Shown here piece by piece: positions 50,083 to 62,574 of a stretch of DNA of 64,000 nt. The notes beneath the pieces are model-generated. The model was given only the letters and a program-made list of their open reading frames with translations. It had not been told where the DNA came from and made no database searches. Source of the stretch: Opisthorchis felineus (lineage: Eukaryota > Platyhelminthes > Trematoda > Opisthorchiida > Opisthorchiidae); the NCBI GenBank assembly GCA_004794785.1, contig SJOL01003881.1, positions 149,399 to 213,398 of the forward strand. The letters are read 5' to 3'. The translations under genes and the position numbers were made by a program. Within the stretch, counting starts at the first letter, position 1. Every line of letters begins with the position of its first letter.

Positions 50083-52320
50083 TATTATTATTATCAGTAC
50101 CATGCCGATTGGTGGGAGAACCATCCTTGAATTAGCTAAGGCCATCCCGCTCCGGTCTCGGGAGATTTGGTTTGAAATCATCCAAGTTCCCGTTATAACG
50201 CCTACAACTCCCAAAAAAAATTGACTACAGATACCTCTGCTTTAAAATGTCACCTCTAACGAAGAGAAGAATGTAGAGTTAAGACACTCGTCCACATTTT
50301 TCCTACACAGAATAGGCATGTAACCAATCTAATGCAGACTTTATTGTTTCTGGAGTGGTTGTTGAACTCATAACATTAGTTTTAGCTCAGTGGTAAATAA
50401 GTAGCATTGTGAAACCAGCATTCTGCAGACACCATCGTAAAGCTTTTCTTTAAAGGTCACTTCCTTCCAAGGTTCCAAATCCCGAAAAACCTCACGTTTA
50501 GTCAGTCCTTTTATGAGTATCCTCTTCCAAGTGAGAAGTAAGGCCAAGGAATCCACAGAATCCTATCCATCCGGTACTACCGTTGGCGTGGTACATCAAA
50601 GGAGGACGATTTAAATCAAGCCACTCGATTACCAGGACAAATACCCCTCCTCACATTAGTCTCTTCTAGGGCGATATCTGTATTCAACAAAAATTGAATG
50701 GTTCAGATAACCTCGAGCTTTCCAGAAACTATGTGCATAAAACTAGTTCATATGTAGTTAATGTGTCTGGTTACAATCACAGCTGAAGCTTCTGGAGGCT
50801 GGTATTTTGACGGAGCTGAAAAACAGCATAATATTGATGCTGTGGAGGACGATGGTGACGGCGGAGTGGTAGACGATGATGATGATAATGATTATATGGG
50901 CCTCCCCGCACGCCGTGAGTCCCGGAGTACTGCGATGAGACCAGACTTTAAATCAGGTGAATGGAGTGCGATTTTTTGTAACAGGACCTTAGCATGTTCA
51001 TATGAAACGGCGTGCGACTCAACTCAAGTGGCGTTATCAAATGCTGTCACCAAAGTGCTAAGGCAGTCACAATGAGCTCACCAACGGAATTGTTTTGAGG
51101 AGGTGGAACTGGAAAGGGGGAGGTCTGTTTTACTTTCTCAGGCGGTGGTATTAAAGCTATGTTCTTTCTGTCGCAGCATTTTTTTCTTTACAAGCGTGGC
51201 GATTTTCGCGGAAAATTAAATTTGCTTCCAACAGAGAGTTTGTTGATTTGAACACCTCATGGGAGGGTCACAGTCTTGTCAAACTTGTTTCACTGTTTCA
51301 GCATTGAGGTACAATTTGTTCGTATGGAATTCTTTTGTTCATATGGTTGTTACAAGAGGATATCCCCCTCCAGATGATCGTGAAACTAGTCGGGTTGTTC
51401 TTTGGGACTGTTTGTCCTCTAAGGGAAATAATGTATTCAAAGTAGACTCCAGAGCAGCTGGCCGCACGTCCTATTAAATGGGCACCTTTCATCGATATAA
51501 TCTCAAACGGAAAATTGCCCCGCACGGTACACGACTGGAGGTGATCGAGTGGAATCTATTTTGCCATCTCTTTGTGAATGTAATCTACAAGTACACCTTA
51601 TCTTGTATGACCACTCAGTAGTGGATCTTCGATATAGCCGCCATGTAAATTATTGTCAGATGACTAATCGGAGCCTGCGCGAAACCAGACTTCATATTTG
51701 TAGGCCTACCAACCGTTGATGCCTCATGCGCATTTTCGGCAATCAGTATATGTGGCGATCCTGGTTCGTAGGAATTGACAAACTGATTTCGACAGGCCTC
51801 AACTAAAGGCTATTTGGTCATAGACTGGGTTGAAGGGAAGTATCAAATTTGATTTTATTTAATTTCACTCAACCGCCATAAATGTTCATTGGGACTGACC
51901 AGAAAGAACACTACTTTCTATTGGTCAGCGTTCACCTAACGGTGTTTGACACTCGCGGTTTGCAGTTTGTGTTCGAGAAAAGAGATAACAAAAGTGTTAG
52001 GCTGCGCTGTTTTGCACTTATTTGTCGTGCACAACAGTCATTAACATGTATCAAAGTTCGGTTCCAATAACATCGTTCTGGTTTGTTGTTTATGTGAGCA
52101 GAGTTCGGAGTTTTCAGTAGACGACCCCCCCCGTTGAAGATCCCCAAATCTCATCATAACACCAACGTGCTACGGGGAGCTCAGAAGGGAGAATAATTCA
52201 CACGACGAGTGAACCTTCCATCTGAGTAGTCGTCACTCGAAGAGATAGTCAACCAGTGACCACCTGAAGTGTGGCGCTATATTCTGCCCAATTGCGAGTT
52301 AATCATACCGCTTATCGGCA
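48240..52320. other. Intergenic, no gene recognised
   Basis: Holds an ATT microsatellite (50049-50095) and a GAT-rich run (about 50840-50895) that makes an acidic chance ORF. No exon with splice support found. Confidence 0.45.
50049..50095. repeat. (ATT)n microsatellite
   Basis: About 15 ATT units with an ACT interruption near 50079. It generates poly-Ile and poly-Asn/Ile readings on the two strands. Confidence 0.95.
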
Positions 52321-52344
52321 GCTTGTGATCAAATGGTCTAGACT

Positions 52345-52500
52345 CTAACAACTTTTTGGGAGGGTGAGAGTTCAAGTCTCTCTAGAGACTCATGAGATGA
52401 GCACTGTTGATGATTCCAAATAAGGGTGGAACAGCTGCCAGGCGCCTCTTGGTTTTTCAGCACAGATTGATTACACCTACAGAATGAAATCACCTAATGA
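52345..52500 (+). mobile_element. Hammerhead-bearing SINE-like repeat, copy B (degenerate)
   Basis: B-box-like GAGTTCAAGTC, then GAGCACTG, TTGATGA (52407-52413; expected CTGATGA), TTCCAAATAAGGGTGGAAC and AGCTGCCAGGCGCC. The first core base (C to T) and GAAA (to GGAA) are altered, so self-cleavage is unlikely. The tail TTTTTCAGCACAGATTGATT aligns with copy A. Confidence 0.65.
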
Positions 52501-53112
52501 CTGTTGGGGAATTCTACGAGGCGCCATTTTGTCATTTTGGAAATGAAAGTGTTGATCAAAGTGCTTAGTTTCACGCGAAATGGGATGTTACGTGTTTGAT
52601 AAAATAATCAATGGAAAGATCTCCAATGCGTTGAAAGTGTTGAGGCGTCTTTCGCTGTTTTTTTTACAATTCATGTTTGCGATCAGGGAAAGCTTTTGGT
52701 GCAGGCCGCATGAATATCGACCTAGTTGTTCACCGCAGATGACAGACGGCAATGTAAATCAATGATCCTTGTGGGATTTCAAGCCTAATAGTCTAAGCAC
52801 AGGGAGGCACGCAAATGTTAATTGTCGTCTCATTGTGGCACACACGCACGAAGAAATGTTTGTGCTGTGATGTCTCAAGATATCCCTGCCTACGCTACCG
52901 GATTTAGGCAACTCCTCACTGTCGATGGGTGTTGTACGGCATGAGTTAGTGTCATAGGTTACTATGGCATTCGGTTATGGACATATCGATCCCCTGTCGC
53001 GGTTGGCCAGTTAATGTCTGGTACTTCGAACAGAATGAACGCAATATTTAGCCATGACGAAACAGTGTACAACTCAAATCATCTCCACGTAGTCTAGCAT
53101 CACCATAAAGCA

Positions 53113-53209
53113 ATGGGTTTTTTGGGTAGAATTTTACTGCTGGTCGCGTCGGCCCTGGCTATCATGTGTACACTGGCCGCGCTGGCCGAGTACAGGGATG
53201 TCATTAATT
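53113..53209 (+). CDS. Membrane-protein gene exon 1
   Basis: ATG context AAAGCAATGG. 32 codons plus one base, carrying TM1 and AEYRDVIN; donor GTAAGT. The hydrophobic stretch also fits a signal anchor. Confidence 0.65.
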
Positions 53210-56200
53210 GTAAGTCCTGATTACACTATTCATTTTTCCGTTCTACCTGTCATTGGTGTGTATTAAGGCCTAGGTGAACAAAAATATATCTTGGGTAGTA
53301 ACTTATAAGCTCATACGCTGGACTATTTTTAACTTCCGAAATCGAGAAGTTTAAGGGAAAAAGCGAGTAGAATTCTTTCAAGAGCTGAGAGTAGTAAAAG
53401 AACGACCGGTGTTAAATTTTTTACTGAGAAATGCTTGAGTGTTGGGGTCTCAGATGGGTTTCTCCTGAGTAGTTTGGCATCACAAAGTTCAAATTAATCC
53501 AGGATTTATCTTTTATTTTAATTTTCAGCTTGAAATGTTTATGCTTTATTGGTGTAAAAATCACACAATATAGTGAACGTTTTCATATTACAGGCCACAG
53601 TGTAATTAGTGATTTGGCTGATCTTACATGGTACAGCCCACGTCACCCCGGAGTCTGTCGACTACAAACATGTGTTTAAGTCGATTAGTCATGCTCCGGT
53701 AACGACATCGGCAAAGAGTTAGAGAGTTACACGTCCATTCATGTTTATATGCGTGTATCATCTCTGAATGTTGTCCGTCTGGACGTGTACGTTCAGGCAA
53801 AATGTTACCGAAATTCATCCCATGAATCGGGCTAATGACTCAGTGCTTACTTAGACTTCATCGACTGATTACATAGATACTGCATCAGATTATCCAGGAT
53901 GTAGAAAAATGGTAAAATTACTCCAGTCGAGAAGGACCCACATTTAATCAATCTTCAAGACAGTTGCGAAATGAACTACTAATTTGAACAGAAGTGTCGA
54001 GCTTATCATCTGTCTTCTAGTTTCAGTGTGTTCTGTTCAATAAAACGTGCTAGATGCAACCGATTAGTTTAGGACAACAATGGTACAGATCACTGAAAGC
54101 AATTGTGACACTTCGAAAACAATAAAGAACGAACGGAATCCTGGTCATTTGCATGATGATTTCTGTTCAGGCACATAATCACGCATTGACCGGGCTGTTG
54201 TTAACATGATGTATGTTGTCCTTATCAAAATGTTACACAATATAGTGGCCTCATCGCCTACTGTCACCCGTGGACTGGACCAAACGCTCATCGTATTTTT
54301 CCTTTCTCAGGCACTCCTTAGCCTAAAATTAGTCGTTTGTTTCGCCCTGGTCTAGGCTGCATCGACCATATATTTACCTTGAGAAAAATTCTTGAACAGC
54401 GCAACTCCTTCAGGCATCCCACGTTGGTCGTTTTTCTGAATTTGAAAGCTGTTTTGATTCTGTCGATTGTCAGCAACTTTGGCAGTGTCTGGGGATCAAA
54501 GGTGTCCCTTCCAAATTTCTCTCACTTATGAAGGCACTGTATGCGAACTCCTGTGGGCGCATACGAGTATACGGGAAGCTCTCACTTGAGTTCACCACGT
54601 CCAGTAATGTGGGACAAGACTGTCCTTTCTCGCGCCTTTCTTTTTCAACTGTTACTGATGTGCTTTTTGAAACTTCTCTGCCTCGGGAGTCGAAATGCTT
54701 CCGGGACGTTTGCTCACAGACGATATTGCTCTCCTTGGTTCAGATCCTCCAAAAATGCAGACGATTTTAAATAACTTAACTAACACTGCACACGGTTTGG
54801 CATGCGCTTCGCACCTGCAATATGTAAAGTACTGCTACAATATTGGATTGGATCAAATCCAAACCCCATGCTTGCAGGTGAGACAATAGATGTAGTAGAT
54901 AAACTTATTCACCTGGGCAGTTGTATAAGCTCCGGTGGACTGGCTGGAGATGAGATTACTTCTCGAATCGGGAAAGTCAGGGGAGCTTTTGCCAACTTCC
55001 GACACCTATGGTTCGACGTGGCATCAGTTTGTCTGTCAAGCTTAGAGTTTTCACTGCGGCGGTGCGACACTTACTGCTTTATGGATCAGAGACATGGCCT
55101 CTTCGTGCAGAGAATATACGAAAGATGTCAGTGTTTGACCATCGGTGTCTGCGAAGCATTGGTCAGGTCTGGTGGGAACATCGGAGTAGCAATGCTGATG
55201 TACGCCAGACGGTCTTAGGAAGAAGAAACTTTCTCGCTCGATAAATGAAATACTCACCCCTCATAGGTTACCCTGGTTAGGACACGTACTCCGCATGCCC
55301 GAAGACGGTCTGCATTGCAGAGCACTTTTCGCCCAGCCCTGTGCTGAGTGGAAGCGACCGAGAGGTGGACGGTGTATGACCTGGCAGCAAAGTACGAAAG
55401 CACTAACCAGTAAACTTAGTCGGGTTGGCAACTTCCACCTCCCTGGATGGAGACCCCGGGACTCAAATCACCAATGGTTGACGACCTTGGCAGAACTGGC
55501 CCAGTTGCGCAGTCAGTGGCGCTCGTGCATCAAAGCTATTGCCCTCAATGCGTAGCTAGCCAATTTCCAAACAAACTGAACATGATCTCGCCTCCAAGGC
55601 TTGGTTGTATGTCCCACACTCCCGTTTTCCGGTGATCGAAACTGTAGCAGCTGGAACCAATGTGCCCATGGCACACCGTTTATAGCTGATAAATTGAACT
55701 GAATTGATCAATTGTCAAACAAATCAGATGTACTACATTGTACTCAATACAACTGAGTGAATGAAATCCCGCCGTTAGGTCTTAATGACTGCGTTGATGT
55801 CTTCGGTGCATTTCCTCTGTCACTACACAACCGTTATTGTGACTTTGGCCAATGGTGCTGAGGAGTCACAGTTGCGCCACGGACTGTTCGGAGCGGCCAG
55901 GTCACACCCACTCGCCTGACTAGATCTGTGGGATAGTGGAAACTGATCCACACCAATCTGACTGCTCGTTGGTGGTCAAGATGGACAGGGTGGTGACAGT
56001 CCACCTTGAACGTAACAGCAGAAGGTGGGCTGGATATTTCAGCCGAAGAGTTCTTTAGTTTGATAGGTAGTTCAAACATCGTTGTATGTTGGTGTTTGCC
56101 GGGGCCTGAGATATGTGGAATGAGCGGCAGTGTAAATCTTCAAGTTTCCAACACTGTCAGTATACTACCGTGGAGGGTGTAAATTTGACCACATGGTCAT

Positions 56201-59200
56201 TGAAAAGAGTTTATTCAAAGATGCAAAAACAGAACAGAAGAAAATCATCATCTTCATCATTATTGACAGTAATACACCAGTAATACATACTGGTGCTTAA
56301 CTGCCATACAACCGTGAAGGAAGAAAGCCTTAGTAAAGAGTGTAAACACAAGGGCTGGTTAACTACTCTATGTGAGGATGTCCTATGTCCCCAAGGAAGA
56401 CTATTAAGAATAAGTTGTCTGTACTTTTGGACAGCATTGAAATAAACACATCTGAGAATCTTGTCGAAGTTAGGCACCATTAGCGTCCGTTGTGAGCCTC
56501 AAAAGACATAAGTCCGGCGTACGAACTTTCAATGGGCAGTCAGGCTGGGGAATTACAGCTTACGCGCCGCTAGAATCGGTTGCGTGCCACGTCCTTCAGG
56601 GTTTGCAACCACCTGCTAGCAGGATCATGTGGACCGCGACCAGGAAGGCACAAAGATCCCACATCAATTAATTTCACTGTAGCCTCTTTTATTTCACGCT
56701 ACCATGTCATGGCTTGTTACCCGCGAGCCTTTCGCCAACAGTCGATGGGAACAAAACAGCAACCCTTTCTTTGGTATACGGTGGTTAAGCATGAGGAACA
56801 CATGCCCCAACAATCTCAACCTGCTGGTCTAACGAACGTGATTGGTTACAAATATCCAATTGCGCATCACATCGGTGCAGCCATCTTACTCTTCCTATGC
56901 TACGGAGACAATGGTTATCAAACATATGAAGACGCCTCATGTCCTCGGGTCGAAGGGGCCAAATCTCACAACCAAAGGTTAGGACATCTTATGCGGTTGC
57001 CTTGTAGCCAAAGGTTGTTTAGCTTAAGTAAAATTTGGTTCTGAAGCGATAAATGACGCAAGCTGGCGAACTCTACTCGCGTCTTGATTATGTGCGCATT
57101 GACTTGATCCGTCGCAGTATAATCACGGTTCATGCAGGTGCCAACATGTATGAACCGATCAACAAACTCAGACGCTTTATTCCGAAGTTTCAGAAAACTA
57201 GAAAGGTATGGGAAATATTGGATTGAGACTTTGGGCTGTGAAAGTGCAAATCGCCTGCCGAAACATGGGATAACTCCCGATATTCTGGTTAAAGTGCCTT
57301 GCACGTGCAGATAACTCCTCAGACAACAAAATCGTGTCCGCATAGTCCAATTTCATTAAGCTATCTCCTGACGTGATTTCGATACTTAGATTCATTGTCC
57401 TTTGAAGTGTGCACTCAATGATTTCATCAATGGTCAAATTAAACAGCCCTGACGAAAGTTACTAGTTGTTGGAAAGCTTCTGGACAGTTCACTGTAAATC
57501 CAAACCCAAAAGGAGGTATAGGAATAGAGGAAACGAAAGATATTTAAGAATTTAAAGTCAACTCCATCTGATCACGAATATTTGGAAGAGCAAACCTACT
57601 CACAGATTTGAAGTCTCCGTTAAAGTCGAGAAAAACCGCAATCGTTGGTCAGCTGTATAAATGAAGCTGCTCAAACCCTTGATGTGAAGCGCCGCCTGCT
57701 GGGTCGAAATCCTGCCTGGTACTCTCGGACTTGCGTCTCATGTATAGAAGATAGGCGTCTCAATATTAGAGAAACTGGTAGGCGCGATTCGACTAGCTTG
57801 AGACTTAGAGCCCTACAGTCGGTTTGGTTACCTCTTCTGAACACGGGGACAACAAACCATTGGCCGCACTTCTGTGGATCACAATCTTGTTCCAAAATAC
57901 GTACAAACAAACTAGTCCAGGTAAAAAGCGAAGATCCTCCTCCATCTTTGAACAACGCTAGGAAAGGTCATCTCGTTCAGCAGTCCAATGACTCTTCAAG
58001 GTATACATAGCTGTACTTCAACAACTGAGTGATTATCTTATCCCACTTACGGTCAGTAAATCCCAAGAAGGTCGCTTATAAATCCAATCATGGTATGCTA
58101 CTACGAATTTTGGCCCACAAAGCTTCTCCGTTGCTAAGTGGAGAGCTCGTTTCTAAGGTTTACCAGGAATGCATAATGAAGACCTGCACCAAAGGAGAGC
58201 GTGATCTGAATTGATTTATGTATTTAAGAACAGATGTTAGGAATTGAACCGCCTCATCCGTAGATGATGGTGATGTTGTCGGTTTGACTCCAAGGCTGCT
58301 CGGCGGTAGAGTGACCCCAAGTAATATAAGGGCACCCATTGTGTCTATCCAGTAATTCTGCGAAAAAACTGGTGATTAGCACAAAGTTGCAAAATACGTT
58401 CACCGTTATAACTAAGTTTTGCGTTCAAACTAAACATAAAAACAAGGCTTGTTTCTATTGAATTCAGGATTCCTGAATGTGAATTGAGGCTTCCCGCTAC
58501 TACGATCATATACGAGCACTTCGTGGTAGAGTTGAGAGTGTTCATTTCTCGGTAGAAGCTGCCTTTCAGTGAATCGGAGCTACAGCTCCTTGGTGCATCA
58601 ATAATCACGATACACAAAAAGCACTTATTATTTCGAACAGTGCAAGGTTTCATTGGAGTAGAAATTTGAACAGCACAGGGTCGGCTATTTACAGGTACGC
58701 AGTGGAGCGATGAGGTTTCAGCTCGAAGACGTAGGGTTACACTAACCGCTGCAGTGCTTCAGTATCACCCTACGTTCGTAGTCTGTATCACCTTCTCTGT
58801 AGATAGAGAGGGTGCCTTACACTCAGCAGCTGCACTTGGGTCCCCACGTTGGAGGCTGCAATAAAAATGGGAGAACGGAGTCGGAATAGCGAACTCTGAG
58901 CAGCAGATGATTATGCTTAGTGATCAAAAGCAAAGCTAACTGGTGAAGCGCCATAGAAATCATATTAGACAGAAATAGTTATTTGCGCTACAAGACCCCC
59001 TTGCTAATCTGGTAACGAACCCCTATTTATTGTCTGAATTATATTAGGTTTATCGTTAGACCGGTCTCACCTACCCCCCCCCCACGACCGGAGGGTGACG
59101 GTAAATAGATGACTAGTTACATTAAATCCTTAATGCTCAAAACTGATTTCATTTTGCAGAAAACCGAATTACTGCACTGAATATGTTCAGTCACATTTGA

Positions 59201-61752
59201 TTAGTCTGAGGGACGTTTACACCTAAAAGTCCTGAGAATCTAACTATCGGTTAATGTTAAGGTATGGTTGAATCCCTAGATTCCATCTCAAATGTTTCTT
59301 TTCCGTTTTCATGCCGGTTTCGAATTATTCTGTCCAACCATTTGAATATTTTGTTTGGATTTGCCGTTCCTTTGCTGCGTGTATTTCCGTCAAGCACTAC
59401 TGAGCGTTTGCTTATAATACGTTACACATGAGTCGCGACGTTCCATACCTTAATTCGTCAGTTACACTCATTTGGACACCAAAGTGATCCTGACAGTCGA
59501 CTCAACTGCATCCAGGTGAAATTCTCGTTTATAGACCCCCTTGACTGGGATTCAGGTTAATCTCCCGTGGAAACCCGACTGGTGCGTATGTGAGAGAACA
59601 TTGCGAATTTCATGCAATTGGGGTTCGAGCAGAACACAAAATGGACAGAAACTCGGGAACTGCGCCCACCTGATGGTGGACAAAGCCAGTTGTGAGCTAT
59701 CAAAGGGCTTTTAACAGTCTTATAAGTAGTTCCCATTAGTTACCTCTCGGCTAGCAAACGCCGAAAGTTAGGGGCACAGTTGTGATCGTATTAGCTTGGT
59801 CCAATAATGTTTCGAACGGCCTGATAGATTTTAGGAAGTTTATCATGTATTCACAAAAATCGGCATTGTTTTGTACTAAACCCTGTTAATACAACTATAT
59901 CTACCCTGTTTTCCTGTTGCAGCCAAAAAACAAACGGACTACCAGAAAGGTGCTATATCATGCCTATTTATTGCGCTTCTCATTCTGGCTGGAATGGCAC
60001 TGTTCTTGTTTATTACAATCTGCTGTTCGTGCAGCGACATCATCATGGGAATAATCGTCGCTGCTGGAGGGGCCGCTGCCGGTAGGTTCGAGCAGTACTG
60101 AGAGAATTTTCTCACATTTCCTCACAGCAACAAAGTTGCTGCGGCAATTGTGTGATTATTGTTGTGGGGGAATGTTTGGCATCAGTCGTTAAATTTTACT
60201 CAGGAGGATCATACGTTCTCGATTTTATAGATTTAGTGAGACACCAATGGAAGTGGTGATAAGGTTTCAAGATGATATTTTTTTCAGAGTTTACACAGAT
60301 TACCTGAGAGTAGTGCCGTTTTTTATGATGGTTGAAATGCATAGCTGTTACCGTGCCATATGGAGGACTTCAGAATCGGTTTTGAAATTTTATTGATGAA
60401 AGTGGTCCTGACTGAGTCTACTCAAAGTGTCTTGAAGCAATGCTAATATTTTGGCAATGAGCAATCACAGTGCCTCCCGAAATCAAACGGTTACATTCAC
60501 AAGAGAATTCTATGCGTCATACCAACACTATGAGAACAGGTTAACCTAAATATACAGAAGCTTGGGAGGTAGAATATAGAAGAACTTCGTGGTAAATTTT
60601 TTAATCTGACCTCGTTTGCTAGTCCTAAAGGGATACAGCGGAGATTGATATGCATGATACTCTTCTGACCGCACCCTCAAGCAATTAAAAGTCCTTACAC
60701 AAATACTCCTCCATCAAAGTCCATTGTCTATTGCTCAGTGTGAACAGAGGTAGATTTGTGTGTTCTCAGCGAACGTATCCTGAGTTGAAATCAGAAATTT
60801 CAGGCTACCTCAACTAAATCAGCTAGAATAATGCCATCGGCTGAAATTAACCATGCTGGATAAATAAAGCAGCTGATAAGATTGTGTTTCTAATCCTTCA
60901 TTTTCATGTATGGTTCTTCAGTTGTTCTTTTCATTAGGGGACTTCTGAATATTAAAAGTTGAGATGATGAAACAGCGCAAGTTACATTAAAGACTCGCGA
61001 CAAAACATTACGGGCAAATTATGCTTCAGTCAACACACACTGTTCTTTTTCTTGACGTTTTTGAGACTTCATCACCCACTTCAATAAGTTACATGAAGAC
61101 TACAGTGAGGGAAGATATCTTGAATGCTCACATCTGAAACTAGAGGACTCCTGTTCCACTTCTTCAAAACAGTCAAAGGAGGGACGTCATAAGATGTCCT
61201 CACTCCAAATAATTTGAGCTACTTTTATCCATTGCAAACATAAAGCATCCGACGCTTATGAGTAACGAACAATGTACCAACTAAATTAAGTTACCTGGCA
61301 AATTTGCTTGCAAGGAGGGGTGAGATTTGTTCAGGCACTGGATCTTCCGAGTGAAACACACTATTCGGAGGGTAACTATAGCCGCAATTTGTTCGTTTAC
61401 CATCAAAGTATTTGCACTAGTGGTAAAATAAACCGAAACAGTTCTAACAGTTTTGATGTATACAGGTTTCCCACAACCAGTGCTTCTGGTGTTTTTTGAA
61501 CGATCTGGAGATGCTGACACTTATGGAGCAAATTCTAGCGCAGTTTCGGACCTATTTGAGATCACTTCTCAGGAGCTTAGAACAACTCATGGAGGTGCAA
61601 TAGAATCGGGGACATCCGAGAATGACTTCCCAGTCAGAAGCGATTGCACCAAACACAAACTACAAACATTAGTCTGCAAACCTGAACGGCATTCAGAGGC
61701 ATTTTCAAGCATCAGCGGAACTAATGGTGGTGGCATAGCGCCAGATTTTTGA
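53113..61752 (+). CDS. Small multi-span membrane protein, three exons (unrecognised family)
   Basis: Exons 53113-53209, 59923-60081 and 61466-61752 join in phase to 180 aa. TM1 is at about residues 4-25 (GRILLLVASALAIMCTLAAL), TM2 at 42-65 (ISCLFIALLILAGMALFLF), then CCSC at 66-69, and TM3 at about 72-96 (IIMGIIVAAGG..). The remaining 84 residues are hydrophilic and Ser/Thr/Glu rich. Donors are GTAAGT and GTAGGT; acceptors TTGTTGCAG and GTATACAG. Layout recalls small tri- or tetraspan surface proteins of flatworms, but I cannot name the family. If the second intron is retained, the frame ends after GRFEQY at 60099-60101, giving a 91-aa protein; AATAAA at 60863 could serve that form. No good AATAAA follows 61752. 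The first intron is 6.7 kb. Confidence 0.62.
54240..55705 (+). mobile_element. RTE/SR2-like element, RT and 3' end (in intron 1 of the membrane-protein gene)
   Basis: RT blocks across frames: LFRPGLGCIDHIFTLRKILE near 54337-54395, VVFLNLKA near 54428, SLMKALYANSCGRIRVYG near 54522-54575, EFTTSSNVGQDCPFSRL near 54590, LLTDDIALLGSDPPKMQ near 54710-54755 (DD intact), VVDKLIHLGSCIS near 54895. The 3' domain: HRCLRSIGQVWWEHRSSNAD, WLGHVLRMPED near 55272-55305, GWRPRDSN and SQWRSCIKA near 55530. A tail of TTGAACTGAATTGA-type repeats ends it near 55705. 5'-truncated; several stops and shifts. Confidence 0.88.
56460..57990 (-). mobile_element. RTE-like element, RT and 3' end, minus strand (same intron)
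   Basis: Reading leftward: FVVPVFRRGNQTDC and VREYQAGFRPSRRR near 57870-57700, VFLDFNGDFKSVSRFALPN near 57640-57570, FNLTIDEIIECTLQR near 57440-57395, KLDYADTILLSEE near 57355-57320 (YADT for YADD), SEFVDRFIHVGTCMNRD near 57170-57120, LLGHVFLM near 56810 and WLQTLKDVARN near 56605-56575. It differs clearly in sequence from the 45- and 54-kb copies, so it is a second RTE subfamily. Decayed. Confidence 0.82.
58010..59922 (+). other. Rest of intron 1 of the membrane-protein gene
   Basis: No exon or element recognised. Short C-run near 59075-59083. Confidence 0.5.
59923..60081 (+). CDS. Membrane-protein gene exon 2
   Basis: Starts by completing a Ser codon, reads KKQTDYQKGAISC, and holds TM2, the CCSC cluster and most of TM3 up to VAAGGAAA. 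Pyrimidine-rich acceptor CCCTGTTTTCCTGTTGCAG; donor GTAGGT at 60082. Confidence 0.7.
60102..61465 (+). other. Intron 2 of the membrane-protein gene (or 3' flank)
   Basis: No element recognised. AATAAA occurs at about 60863 and 61424, relevant if exon 2 can be terminal. Confidence 0.5.
61466..61752 (+). CDS. Membrane-protein gene exon 3 (proposed terminal)
   Basis: Completes a Gly codon and reads FPQPVLLVFFERSGDADTYG, then a hydrophilic tail ending GGGIAPDF and TGA. Its phase fits exon 2. Support is weaker than for exons 1-2 because read-through of exon 2 also gives a plausible end. Confidence 0.5.
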
Positions 61753-62574
61753 GTTACAAGCGTGCTCTCTCAAGTCTTTTGAGTTTTAGCTTTGTGGAGC
61801 ACCTACCAAAAATGTCCCTCTGAACAACCCATTATCGCGCCGTCACCGTGGAGGTAGATAGGCTGGTGATGTACCACTGCCCGTATGGTTAGTACTGTCA
61901 TCGTCTGTAAGAGAGAAGAATGTTTGGCAGAACGGATTTAGATGTAGAACAAAATTACTTCATCTCCAGTCGCTTACTTCTTGTAGGCACGTTGACGGCT
62001 GATGAACCGTAGTTACTCGTTAATATTCTGCCTCAGAGTACAAAAACTGACTACTGGTTTTCGTAAACAGCATCAAAGTGACGATGAATGAAGGCCGAGC
62101 AGAGCTGGGGCGGAAATACCAACCGGTTAAAATGGCTGTTCAGATTTCAGCATGAAGCTAACGTTGATGGGAATTTCATAATGAGCACGACGAATCTGTC
62201 TGGCACCCGAGATCCAGTAGGTTTATCTACGGTGCCTCTTCACTGAATTGGCGATGGTTTTGGTGAATTCCATAAAAATCCACAGAGCCACTGACCATTA
62301 ACAGTGTGTCTTGCATTAATTAAACGGAAAAGAGCCACTTTATTTTGCTCACTTTGAAATCCAACCCACTCTTCATGAACGTACAGCCAGCAGCAAGTCG
62401 AATAAGCATAGGAGTCTGATTCCACAATGGTTGTCAGTCCTCTGTCAAATTTCGTTATCTTTGTGCAAAGGTGTTGGTGGTTTCGGGATTTTGTAGAATG
62501 CATGCTCACATGACTCTCGTTTGAACAATCGTCCTCATGTTCTGGCACAATCATTGTGGTGAGTTCATACCAAA
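61753..62574. other. Intergenic, nothing firmly recognised
   Basis: A 104-codon minus-strand ORF (62240-62554) lies directly downstream of the ribozyme SINE; no motif or splice support was found. Confidence 0.4.

Noticed and set aside
49933..50224. Overlapping poly-Ile ORFs on both strands
   Set aside because: Direct translation of the ATT microsatellite.
50761..51075. 104-codon ORF with an Asp-rich stretch
   Set aside because: The acidic run comes from a GAT-type microsatellite; no splice sites or family motif.
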